Shown piece after piece: positions 1-6,406 of a stretch of 29,859 bases of DNA. The position numbers were made by a program, and so were the translations under genes. This DNA comes from Micropruina sp. Its GTDB lineage: Bacteria; Actinomycetota; Actinomycetes; Propionibacteriales; Propionibacteriaceae. The notes under the pieces are model-generated. The model was not told the DNA's origin, made no database searches, and saw only the letters and a program-made list of their open reading frames with translations. The stretch covers positions 1-29,859 of the forward strand of contig JADJVZ010000009.1 in the NCBI GenBank assembly GCA_016716635.1, in the 5' to 3' direction. Each line of letters begins with the position of its first letter. Position 1 is the first letter of the stretch.

Positions 1-48
1 ACCGTGCCAGAGCGTCACGCGCTCGTCCTGGTAGTAAGGGTCGGTCAT
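1..48 (-). CDS. DNA methyltransferase, N-terminal fragment cut by window edge
   Basis: ATG at 48 opens a frame reading MTDPYYQDERVTLWHG and running off the left edge. This opening, with a product that would continue towards a DPPY motif, is typical of phage amino-methyltransferases acting on adenine-N6 or cytosine-N4. The start overlaps the stop of the upstream methyltransferase gene in an ATGA arrangement (stop 45-47), so the two are probably translated together. Only 16 codons are visible, so the assignment rests on the characteristic N-terminus and the neighbour, not on a catalytic motif. Confidence 0.55.
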   Translation of the reverse strand, partial: MTDPYYQDERVTLWHG

Positions 49-1166
49 GATGCTGGCTCCTCGAACAGGTCGGGCTGGTCGTCGCTCACGGGCTCGACGG
101 CCTCCACGCGGGCGGCCTTGGCGCGCTGCTTGGGGTCGGTGGTGCGCCATTGGGCGAGGCGGCAGTAGTCGGCGCTCAGGTCGACGGTGATGGCGTCGCG
201 GCCGAGCACGTCGGCGACGAGCGCGGTAGTGCCCGTGCCTCCGAATGGGTCGAGGACGACTCCGGGGGTGGCGGGTGCGCTCGTGTCGGGGCAGGCGCAG
301 GCGTAGCCGGTGATGGTGCGCTCTCGGAGGTTGGCAGGCGTGCCGAGCGATGATGGACCTAGCCCGTTTGTGCCGGGTCGCTCGATGCCCTGCCGCTCGC
401 GCCATGCAAGATCGAGCGGCGCACGCTGCGCCACGCTCACAGGCCGACGCCCTGCACCGCACGCCGTGCACACCTCGCGCGGTGACCAGCCTGTGATGAT
501 CCGGCGCGGCCATTCCGTGGGGAACGCTGCGAAGTGGTCGATGCCGAGGTGGTCGGGCACTTGCAGCGGCTCGGTGGGGATGGTCCAGACGGAGCCGGGC
601 AGTGCGCCAAGTGGGTTGTACGCGCCCGAGTTGGGGCCGACTGGACGTAGCGACTTCTGCCCGCCCAGCGCGCCCACGCCCTCGCGGCCCGGCTCGGACC
701 TGTGTGCCTCCCTGATCTCGTCTACCGCCGAGTAGTAGCGCGGCTGCTTCGTCAGGTGCACCCAATCCTCATGCGAGCGGCGTACGCGGTCGGTGACGCT
801 CTCGGGCAGCCCGTTCGGCTTCGACCACACGATGACGGCGCGGGCGATCATGCCCAGCTCGTCCACGGCGCGGATGCGGTAGCGCTCGGGAAGCAACATC
901 AGCGACTTGTCGCGCATCTTGTCTCCCAGGTTCACGAAGATGGAGCCGGACGGCTTGAGCACGCGCATCCATTCGCGGGTGCAGTCGATGAGGGCATCGA
1001 CAAACTCGCCGGGGGTGGCCTCCGCACCGATCTGTCCGTCGTAGGTCTCCCCGTTGTCTTGGTACGCGCGAAGCGACCAGTACGGCGGAGACGTGACCAC
1101 GAGGTCGACCGACTCGTCAGCGAGCGGCAGGGCGAGCGCGTTGCCGCGCAGGATGGTGAGGGTCAT
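45..1166 (-). CDS. DNA amino-methyltransferase (N4-cytosine/N6-adenine, beta-type order)
   Basis: A 373-residue protein. The catalytic motif TSPPYW lies at residues 25-30 and the AdoMet-binding motif DPFGGTGTT at 306-314; this order (catalytic motif first) is that of the beta group, and SPPYW favours N4-cytosine methylation, although N6-adenine is possible. An insert between them has CTAC (233-236) and a CAC pair (290-292), suggesting a structural zinc site as in many phage methylases. The ATG at 1166 overlaps the stop of the preceding HTH gene (ATGA), and its own stop overlaps the start of a second methyltransferase. The likely role is modifying phage DNA against host restriction. No restriction endonuclease is visible beside it. 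The target sequence cannot be read from the protein. Confidence 0.9.
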   Translation of the reverse strand: MTLTILRGNALALPLADESVDLVVTSPPYWSLRAYQDNGETYDGQIGAEATPGEFVDALIDCTREWMRVLKPSGSIFVNLGDKMRDKSLMLLPERYRIRAVDELGMIARAVIVWSKPNGLPESVTDRVRRSHEDWVHLTKQPRYYSAVDEIREAHRSEPGREGVGALGGQKSLRPVGPNSGAYNPLGALPGSVWTIPTEPLQVPDHLGIDHFAAFPTEWPRRIITGWSPREVCTACGAGRRPVSVAQRAPLDLAWRERQGIERPGTNGLGPSSLGTPANLRERTITGYACACPDTSAPATPGVVLDPFGGTGTTALVADVLGRDAITVDLSADYCRLAQWRTTDPKQRAKAARVEAVEPVSDDQPDLFEEPAS

Positions 1167-1342
1167 CGGAGCCCCAACATGCGGCGCACGGCGTTCTGGG
1201 TGACGCCCATCTCGGCGGCGATGGCGTAGATGGTGCGGCCGTCGTCGCGGGCTTGCCGGACGAGGCGGTCGCGTGCGGCGCGGGCTTCCTCGGCCACGCG
1301 GTCGGCCACCTCGACGGCGTGCTGGGCTTGGGTGAGGTTCAT
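1163..1342 (-). CDS. Small helix-turn-helix protein
   Basis: A 59-residue protein starting MNLTQAQHAVEVADR, with ATG at 1342 overlapping the stop of the upstream gene (ATGA); longer starts would run back through that gene. The N-terminal 30 residues are an alanine/arginine-rich helix. The C-terminal part (GRTIYAIAAEMGVTQNAVRR) reads as a helix-turn-helix of the sigma-70 region 4/resolvase type. Tiny HTH proteins of this kind are common in actinophages and their roles are mostly unknown. It could bind DNA beside the methyltransferase operon. The fold is inferred from sequence pattern only. Confidence 0.7.
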   Translation of the reverse strand: MNLTQAQHAVEVADRVAEEARAARDRLVRQARDDGRTIYAIAAEMGVTQNAVRRMLGLR

Positions 1343-1378
1343 GCGGTGGACTCCTGGGGGATTGCGGCGGGCGGCGGG

Positions 1379-1729
1379 GCGATCAGCGCGTCTATCTTGC
1401 GGCCGCGCTCGATGGTGTCGACGTACAGCCAGCGGTCGGGCTGCTGCCAGACGGTGTTCCGCACGCGGATGGCGGCACACCCGTTGGGGTCGATCATCGC
1501 CCGGAGTTCGTCGCCGTGCTCGAGCCTCGACGCTGGACGAGTCCCAAGCCTCGACGCTGGATCGCCCGGAGCGCGGTCAGCGCGGCGATCAGCGCGTCTA
1601 TCTTGCGGCCGCGCTCGATGGTGTCGACGTACAGCCAGCGGTCGGGCTGCTGCCAGACGGTGTTCCGCACGCGGATGGCGGCACACCCGTTGGGGTCGAT
1701 CATCGCCCGGAGTTCGTCGCCGTGCTCGA
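1379..1729. repeat. 145-bp perfect direct duplication (1379-1523 and 1585-1729)
   Basis: Bases 1379-1523 are repeated exactly at 1585-1729, an offset of 206 bp. The 61-bp spacer (1524-1584) is not part of the repeat; it holds minisatellite-like sequence and an extra copy of ATCGCCCGGAG (1561-1571), which also occurs inside each repeat copy (1496-1506, 1702-1712). The duplication shifts the reading frame of the host gene. Confidence 0.95.
1524..1561. repeat. Displaced fragment of the 24-bp minisatellite
   Basis: About 1.6 units of the sequence GCCTCGACGCTGGACGAGTC followed by CCAA, the same unit that forms the array at 27755-28114. Here it sits between the two copies of the 145-bp duplication and is read in a different frame from the array gene. 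The join to the first repeat copy shares the microhomology CTCGA. Confidence 0.9.
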
Positions 1730-1812
1730 TGTTCAGGTACTGCTCGTCGTCGTTCATGGTTCCGGTCCTCTCGGGTGGGGCGGGGCCCGAGCCCCCGCCG
1801 GGGGTTGGGGGG

Positions 1813-2090
1813 TCAGGCGGCGACCGCGTCGCGGGCGGCGAGGGCGAGGAGGAGGCGGTCAAGGTAGTTGTCGCCGTCCATCTCCCACATGAGGTCTTCG
1901 ACGCCCTCGCGCCGCGCGACGATCTCGGAGGCGTACGAAGCGATGATGACCGACTCGCGGCTCTCGGGCATCGCGTAGAGCTGGACGAGGGTGACCATGG
2001 CTGATCGGTGGTGCGGGATTCGAGCTTGGCGGCCAGCTTGGCGCGGGCTTCGGTGATCCGGGCTGCTGCGGTGGGCTGCGTCGTGTTCAT
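1813..2090 (-). CDS. Small phage protein of unknown function, apparently frameshifted
   Basis: ATG at 2090 gives MNTTQPTAAARITEARAKLA followed by AKLESRTTDQP; the second frame begins MVTLVQLYAMPESRE (ATG 1998) and continues to a stop at 1813. Adding one C in the CC at about 2000 fuses them into a 92-residue protein: an N-terminal helix, the RTTDQ turn, then a second helical part ending RLLLALAARDAVAA. Small phage proteins with a helix, an RTT turn and a 'V-x-L-x-x-L' helix are common in actinophages. Alternatively there are two genes, with the downstream 61-residue frame starting at the ATG at 1998. Function is unknown. Confidence 0.5.
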
Positions 2091-2094
2091 GTCT

Positions 2095-2301
2095 CTAGTG
2101 TGGCACCCCCGTGCCGTATGCGCAACCACCGTGACGTACTACCTGCATCCCTGGTTCGATGTCTCCGTGCGTGAGGGTGTAGGCCCAGCGGTGGGCGGGC
2201 TTGCTGCGGAATACGCCGCCCCCGCTGCCACCTACTCCCCCAAAGTTGCAGCAGCGGCCCGCCGAGGCAACTTTCCCGCGCGAAAGGTGCGGGAACGACA
2301 A
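2095..2301 (-). CDS. Possible small phage gene or remnant
   Basis: A 68-codon open frame ending with TAG just before the ATG at 2090. The C-terminal part (AHRWAYTLTHGDIEPGMQVV) resembles either the core of phage HNH endonucleases, without the following zinc/HNH half, or the PGM-x-V start of small phage proteins. The ATG at 2301 lies 3 bases past a terminator hairpin, so that start is unlikely. An 8-bp inverted repeat lies inside. I regard this as a fragment or non-coding leader; a weak TTGCGC/CACACT promoter-like pair (17-bp spacing) sits just before the 2090 start. Confidence 0.22.
   Translation of the reverse strand: MSFPHLSRGKVASAGRCCNFGGVGGSGGGVFRSKPAHRWAYTLTHGDIEPGMQVVRHGGCAYGTGVPH
2242..2274. 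repeat. Inverted repeat AAAGTTGC/GCAACTTT
   Basis: Perfect 8-bp arms at 2242-2249 and 2267-2274 separated by 17 bp. They could form an RNA hairpin or be a dyad operator for the small downstream genes. No protein partner can be assigned. Confidence 0.4.
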
Positions 2302-2303
2302 CA

Positions 2304-2334
2304 GCCGCCCCCCGCCGTGATGGCGAGGGGCGGC
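2304..2334 (-). terminator. Rho-independent-type hairpin after the 53-residue gene
   Basis: Arms GCCGCCCC (2304-2311) and GGGGCGGC (2327-2334) with an inner CGCC/GGCG stem and a GTGAT loop. On the minus strand the hairpin is followed by TGTTGTCGTT, a weak U tract. It lies 25 bases past the stop at 2359, so it probably ends the short transcript of that gene. Confidence 0.65.
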
Positions 2335-2358
2335 AGTGCGTGCGGGCCTACGGGCTCG

Positions 2359-2520
2359 TTAGGCGTGGGGCACGGTGAGCGTTTGCAGGGTGGCGGCGAT
2401 CGCGTCGGCCATCGCCGCTCGTGCGGCCCAGTCCGGGTGCACGTCGTCGGGGGGTCGAACCCCGCTTAGCGAGTTTAGAAGACTCGCGCCCTGAGCCGCA
2501 GGGTGCCGTGCTGCAGACAC
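2359..2520 (-). CDS. Small conserved-looking phage protein
   Basis: A 53-residue frame with GTG start at 2520 (alternative GTG at 2526) and TAA at 2359. It reads MSAARHPAAQGASLLNSLSG, then VRPPDDVHPDWAARAAM and a helix ADAIAATLQTLTVPHA. The composition (A-Q-G-A-S-L-L-N, P-P-D-D-V-H-P-D-W) is protein-like in this frame only, and the gene lies neatly between two terminators (2546-2574 upstream, 2304-2334 downstream), so it is probably expressed by itself. Part of it mimics a tRNA anticodon/T-arm fold, which I consider accidental. I do not recognise a function. Confidence 0.6.
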   Translation of the reverse strand: MSAARHPAAQGASLLNSLSGVRPPDDVHPDWAARAAMADAIAATLQTLTVPHA

Positions 2521-2545
2521 TAGCACCGCCGAGACAGCAAAGAAA

Positions 2546-2574
2546 CGCCCCGCCTCCTGATGGAGGGCGGGGCG
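2546..2574. terminator. Strong bidirectional terminator closing the lysis operon
   Basis: Perfect 9-bp stem CGCCCCGCC (2546-2554) / GGCGGGGCG (2566-2574) with a short loop. On the minus strand it is followed by TTTCTTT, on the plus strand by GTTTTC. It lies 20 bases past the last lysis-module stop (2594), the expected end of the late transcript. Confidence 0.85.
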
Positions 2575-2593
2575 GTTTTCGCGTGCGATGACG

Positions 2594-2695
2594 TCAGCTG
2601 GCGTCGTCGTAGATCCCGAGGGTCATCTTGCCGACCCGCTTCGTGCTCACGGCCATGTCCACAATCAGAGGTGCGAGCTTCGTCAAAAGCTGCAT
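2594..2695 (-). CDS. 33-residue peptide at end of lysis operon
   Basis: ATG at 2695 lies 1 base after the holin stop (2697-2699), with AGG in the holin tail as a ribosome site. The product MQLLTKLAPLIVDMAVSTKR, then VGKMTLGIYDDAS, has a hydrophobic amphipathic N-terminal half and an acidic end. Position and tight coupling favour a real gene. Function is unknown; it could modulate the holin. Confidence 0.5.
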   Translation of the reverse strand: MQLLTKLAPLIVDMAVSTKRVGKMTLGIYDDAS

Positions 2696-2696
2696 G

Positions 2697-2975
2697 TCAG
2701 ACCTGATCCGCGTCAGGAGCCATGGCAGGATTCAGGTCACCATCGGCCACGACCTCCATGCGCTCCGGGACGTACGGCTCGACTCCAGATGCGGGCGTGA
2801 TATTCGACGCGGCGGTGATGCCAAGGGCGACGCCGAGACCCACCCACAGGTCGATTTCAGCAGTGCCCGTCCAGCCCTGCGCCTTGGTGTACAGCAGCAC
2901 CGGACCGAGGGTGGCGTAGACGAGGTACAGCCAGAGCCGGACCTTGGCAGGGATTGCTTGCAGCGGATTCGTCAT
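2697..2975 (-). CDS. Holin
   Basis: A 92-residue protein. ATG at 2975 is preceded by a near-perfect GGAGGA ribosome site 4 bases upstream and overlaps the previous stop (ATGA). Two hydrophobic segments are visible: VRLWLYLVYATLGPVLLY (about residues 12-29) and an area around DLWVGLGVALGITAA (about 43-57), separated by a short charged loop, followed by an acidic, probably cytoplasmic tail. Size, two membrane spans and position directly downstream of the endolysin match actinophage two-span holins, which permeabilise the membrane to release endolysin. Identity is inferred from topology and context. Confidence 0.8.
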   Translation of the reverse strand: MTNPLQAIPAKVRLWLYLVYATLGPVLLYTKAQGWTGTAEIDLWVGLGVALGITAASNITPASGVEPYVPERMEVVADGDLNPAMAPDADQV

Positions 2976-3145
2976 GATTCCTCCATGGCGTAGAAGCTGA
3001 CGCGCATCTCGGGATCGGTGCGCGGGATTGGTGGTCCGGGACAGACGGGAATGTGCTGGCCCCGGCGGTTGGTGGCGGACTGCTCGTCGCCGAGTGGTGT
3101 CCGCCAGCCGCAGCGGCAGCACGTCCACCACCAGCGGATGGGCAT
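2972..3145 (-). CDS. Small Cys/Trp-rich protein in lysis operon
   Basis: A 57-residue frame, ATG at 3145 three bases after the preceding stop (3148) and stop overlapping the holin start. It begins MPIRWWWTCCRCGWRTPLGD with a CC-R-C cluster and one more cysteine (HIPVCPG), suggesting a small zinc knuckle. It also carries the holin's GGAGGA ribosome site within its 3' end, so coupled translation is likely. I do not recognise the family. Confidence 0.6.
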   Translation of the reverse strand: MPIRWWWTCCRCGWRTPLGDEQSATNRRGQHIPVCPGPPIPRTDPEMRVSFYAMEES

Positions 3146-3147
3146 TG

Positions 3148-3571
3148 CTACGTCTTGAGGTCGTCGATCTGGTCTTGGAGTCGGGCGCGGCCTTCAGCGG
3201 CCTCGTCGCGGTCCCTGTCGTCCCGCTTGCGTAGATCGCGGATGTCCTCCCGGATGCCGCCGACATCCTTGCGGGTCTCGGATTGGAGCATCCCGAGCCT
3301 GCCGGAGGGCGTGGGCTTGAGACGCCTGGGACTGCTCGATGCGATTCAAGGCGTCCTTGACGGATGACCCGCCATTGGGTGAGCTGAGAGACGTGTGGAC
3401 CGCCGCGAGCGCGTCCGCATTTTGGTCAGCGCTCGCCTGCACGGCCTTGACCGCGTCAGACGAGCGCTTGATCCAGACGCCACCCACTGCGGCGATCACG
3501 ACCGCTACAGCCGCGCCGATGGCGGAGATGATGTCATCCCACTGATCCGGAGGCACTTCAAGCACCAGCAT
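3148..3571 (-). CDS. Membrane-anchored coiled-coil protein (DUF2746-like), frameshifted
   Basis: ATG at 3571 shares one base with the endolysin stop (TGATG). MLVLEVPPDQWDDIISAIGA leads into a transmembrane helix (AAVAVVIAAVGGVWI), then a charged region (KRSSDAVKAVQAS) and coiled coil. After HALR the frame is lost; the continuation RLGMLQSETRKDVGGIREDI and RDLRKRDDRDRD to QIDDLKT with TAG at 3148 is in the +1 frame. Removing one G in the GG at about 3316-3320 restores a 140-residue protein. One N-terminal membrane span plus a long helix in a lysis cassette resembles DUF2746-type proteins of actinophages, possibly an accessory holin or spanin-like factor. The family match is tentative. Confidence 0.65.
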
Positions 3572-4365
3572 CAGTGGGTATTCAGGTAGGTCTGCCATGC
3601 GGCGACCGTCTGGGCATCGAGGCGTCCGGTGAGGGAAGCGCCCACAAGGACCTGGAGCGCGGCGATGGTCTTCGGTCCGGCCTGGCCATCCACCTCCAAG
3701 AGGGGAGGATTCGGGTCCAGCGCATTGATCGTGGCTTGCACCGACGCCCATGCAGCCGTCGAGAGCGTACGGCGTCCGCTGAGGGGGCATCCGGACCATT
3801 GCTCGATCCGGGAGACCGTCTTCGGCCCAAGGTCGTGATCCACCACGAGGCGAATCCGAGGATCGCCAGGGAGCGGATTCAGGTCGGGGGCTGGACGCGA
3901 CGGGGCAGGACCGGAGGCACCGATCTCGTCAGGGAGGAAGCGGCGGACAAGAATCCGATCCACGCGATTGAGCCCCCACCCGGCGGGGTGGAAGTTCGGG
4001 CCATTGTGCGGAGGGATGTCGCCGTACTGACCCCACGTGCCCTTGCGCTGAGCGTCCCAGGTCTCGACGTGCGAGAAAGGGTACCCGGGCGGTGGTCGCT
4101 GGACCAGCCGAAAAGCACGACATCGCCATCCTGTAGGCCATTGCCCGGCGCAGGTCATTCGGGTCGCGGGTGATGTCGCGGCCCGTCACGATCCGATGCG
4201 ATAGCCGTCGTAGCTACCGACGTCGACTCCGGCGATCGCATTGAAGATGCGCTGCAGGTAGCTGGAGCAGTCGCTGTAGCCGTCCGCGTAGCGCTTGGGC
4301 TGCGAATAGGTGTCGTCTCCGCGATCGGCGGCGCACCGCTCGATGATTTGGCGTCCGATGGTCAT
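3571..4365 (-). CDS. Endolysin: NlpC/P60-like cysteine peptidase with peptidoglycan-binding repeats, frameshifted
   Basis: ATG at 4365 overlaps the preceding stop. MTIGRQIIERCAADRGDDTY leads to YSDCSSYLQRIF with the likely catalytic cysteine at residue 33; the histidine motif is PFSHVETW. The C-terminus has two related repeats, around DLGPKTVSRIEQWSG and QAGPKTIAALQVLVG, of the peptidoglycan-binding type. The reading frame changes three times, each explained by one missing G: at about 4187 (IGS to TGRDIT), about 4155 (DPND to PGNGLQDGDVVLFGW) and about 4085 (DHRPG to YPFSHVE). The three losses sum to a whole codon, and the corrected protein is about 265 residues. As written, translation stops after 59 residues. 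It would cut peptide bonds in the host wall. Confidence 0.8.
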
Positions 4366-4451
4366 GCCGCGTCCTCCTCGGTGTCGTCGGGGTCCATGGG
4401 AATCCACGGGTCGCCCGGAGTCTCGTCGGGCTGGATGGGTGCGTCAGTCAT
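4362..4451 (-). CDS. 29-residue acidic peptide before endolysin
   Basis: ATG at 4451 with AGGA about 9 bases upstream; stop overlaps the endolysin start (ATGA). The product MTDAPIQPDETPGDPWIPMD ending DPDDTEEDAA is very acidic and proline-rich. Evidence is positional: a ribosome site and perfect coupling at both ends. Function unknown. Confidence 0.45.
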   Translation of the reverse strand: MTDAPIQPDETPGDPWIPMDPDDTEEDAA

Positions 4452-4460
4452 GGCAGGGTC

Positions 4461-5887
4461 CTATCGGGTGATGGTGAAGGAGTCGCGAAGAGCGACCGCC
4501 CGAGGTCACGACCTCATTGACGACGAGCCGGCCTGCGGTGGCGTCGACCTGCAAGAAGCCGAAAGACCCGGGCAGGAAATTGGTGCCGCTGGCCGCTGCC
4601 ACCCAGCCAGGTAGGCCGGTGATCGTGCGGGGGTCGTGGCCGCCATTGCCGATGGTCGCGAAGACCGTGCCAGCGCCCTGCGGGAAGATCCCGCTCCGGG
4701 TGGCGACGACGGGACTCGTCACGGTGCCGGTCAGCGGGAAAGACCGGCTGTAATTGTGATCGTGGCCGGTGATTACAAGATCGACCTTGAGCTTGATCAT
4801 GAGATTGCTGAGCTGGGGACTCGACGCGCAGCCGTGCAGGCCGATGGTCAAGCAGGGCTTGTGGTAGGCCACGATGATCCACTGCCCGGCGGCTTTGCCC
4901 TCGGCGATCTTGGCCTTGAGCCATGCCTGCTCAGGGGTGCCGTCCGCATAGGTCCGCTTCGGGCTGAGGTCGATCGCGGGATCGATCATGACCAGACGCA
5001 CGGGACCTTGATCGATGACGTACTGCCGGGCGTAGTCGCCAGCGCTCACAGCAGCACGATTCGGCAGGCAGGTCGCGTAAGTACCGAGTCCGCCGTGTGA
5101 GGCATCCTCGTGATTCCCGGCGAGGATCTCGACAGGACCGCTGAAAAGGCCCTTGACGAAATCGCAGTACTGGCGCTCGCGGCCCGGGTCATACCCGAGA
5201 TCACCGATGATCGCGGCGAAGTCCGGCGCCGCGGCAGCGATGCCCTTGAAGACGCCAGTAGTGACGCCATTGCCATTGCTCGCGTCGTAGCCGGTGTCTG
5301 CCGTGAAAGCGATCCGCGCCGAGCCGGACGCGGGGGGCGTGACCGGAGGAGTAGCGGTCTGGGTCCGGGTCGACGTAGCCGGGGGAGGATCGGGGGCTTG
5401 CGGTGGGCTCGGTGGCTCCATCAGCGACCAGCCTCAGCCGGAAAGCCTCGACCAGAAGGGACCGTCCCGTGGTGCCGCACACCCCGCCGTCACCGACACG
5501 GATGGTGCCAGCGCCGGGCACGATCGCCTCACACTCGACGTGATAGCCCGCGACCATAGAGGTGGCCTTGACGGCCTCCAAGCGCAGTGACCGGCCCGTC
5601 GTGCCAGCGATGCCATCGGGGGCCACGGGGGCCATCCATCCGACATTCTGCACGTGCGCTTGGAGCTGGATGTCGCGGGAGACCTGCAGCGCCTCGACGC
5701 GCAGGCCGGAGCCAGGAAGCCCAGCGATATCACCCACCAAAGTGGGCTCCGTATTCGGAAGCCATCCCACATTTTGCACATGCGCCCGGTAGATCGGGAT
5801 GCCTGGGGCAGCGGTCGCGACGGTGGCCGTCAAGCCTCCCGCGATGAGGGCGAGGACCACAAAAAAGGGTCGCAAAAATCGACGCAT
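4461..5887 (-). CDS. Secreted ChW-repeat calcineurin-like metallophosphoesterase, frameshifted
   Basis: ATG at 5887 begins a signal peptide: MRRFLR, hydrophobic PFFVVLALIAGGLTATV, and an ATAA cleavage region. Three ChW-type repeats follow, marked by AHVQNVGW and GSGLRVEALQV, AHVQNVGWM and GTTGRSLRLEAVKA, and GGVCGTTGRSLLVEAF. After a Pro/Thr linker comes a metallophosphoesterase with ADTGYD, IGDLGYD, LAGNHED, VAYHKP and TGHDHNYSR, the complete metal-ligand set. The two halves are in different frames; one extra C in the C runs at 5381-5396 explains it. A second extra G near 4495 hides the natural end ALRDSFTITR (TAG at 4461); as written the frame runs on to 4444. The corrected length is about 474 residues. 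ChW repeats bind cell surfaces; a phosphoesterase suggests action on wall polymers or extracellular phosphate esters. Substrate unknown. Confidence 0.8.
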
Positions 5888-5911
5888 GAGCGTCTCCTGT
5901 CGGTAGGTGGG

Positions 5912-6406
5912 CTAGAGGGTGGCGAGCCAGTTGAAGGTGACCGTCCACCCGGCGGTGGGGGTCTTACCTGACACGGAAATAAGAGAAATCGAGGCAGCCG
6001 TAGCCGACGACGCGGAGGCGGTGACAAGCCCGAAGACCTGCCAGTCGAAGCCCGACCCGGAGGCGGTCATGATCTGGGCGAAGACCTTGGGGGAAGCAGG
6101 GAAATAGCCTGCCGGGAAGGTGATCCCCACGCTGTTGATGGCCGTCGCTGCCAGGGTCATCGTCACCGTCCCGGTGAGCTGGGGACGCGGGCCGATGATC
6201 AGCCGCACCGGCAGGGCGGTCCACACGGCGACCCGCTGCCCGACCGTCACCGACACCAGGGACGGGACGTCCATATCCAGCGGGTCGGTCGCACCGTCTA
6301 GGCGGATCCGCACCGGGGAGGCTTGGGTGACCGTCGCCCACTCGATCCGGCCGGAGGTGGAGGCTTTCAGCTCGGCGACATCGCGGGCCAACCCGTCGAG
6401 GCTCAT
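5912..6406 (-). CDS. Minor tail protein (baseplate/spike type)
   Basis: A 164-residue protein with ATG at 6406 overlapping the preceding stop (ATGA). The N-terminal MSLDGLARDVAELKAS is a coiled-coil start; next comes a small beta domain (EWATVTQASPVRIRLDG, DVPSLVSVTVGQRVAVW) of the OB-fold-like pattern seen in phage hub/spike proteins. The C-terminal half, rich in Thr/Ala/Ser beta pattern (TMTLAATAINSVGITFPAGY, WTVTFNWLATL), resembles receptor-binding or fibre tip domains. It is the last of the overlapping tail genes. Exact role (spike or fibre) cannot be fixed from sequence. Confidence 0.7.
   Translation of the reverse strand: MSLDGLARDVAELKASTSGRIEWATVTQASPVRIRLDGATDPLDMDVPSLVSVTVGQRVAVWTALPVRLIIGPRPQLTGTVTMTLAATAINSVGITFPAGYFPASPKVFAQIMTASGSGFDWQVFGLVTASASSATAASISLISVSGKTPTAGWTVTFNWLATL

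Larger units (their letters stand above)
1339..1757 (-). pseudogene. Small phage gene disrupted by a 206-bp internal duplication
   Basis: ATG at 1757 (AGAGGA upstream) starts MNDDEQYLNIEHGDELRAMI and reads through RVRNTVWQQPDRWLYVDTIE to DALIA, then enters duplicated DNA and stops at 1494 after 87 residues with an unrelated tail. The frame that meets the neighbour's ATGA junction ends at 1339 with PPPAAIPQESTA. Removing exactly 206 bp (one copy of the 145-bp repeat plus the 61-bp spacer) joins the two into one 70-residue frame from 1757 to 1339. So I read this as an intact small gene broken by a duplication; 206 is not a multiple of three. The family is unknown. An 87-residue product could still be made. 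Confidence 0.7.

Noticed and set aside
2445..2510. tRNA-Arg(UCU)-like fold on the minus strand: 5-bp anticodon stem with CTTCTAA loop, 5-base variable loop and a perfect T arm CGGGG-TTCGACC-CCCCG, also resembling an attachment site
   Set aside because: No matching acceptor stem or D arm can be formed, no CCA is present, and the stretch is part of a convincing 53-residue coding frame (2359-2520).
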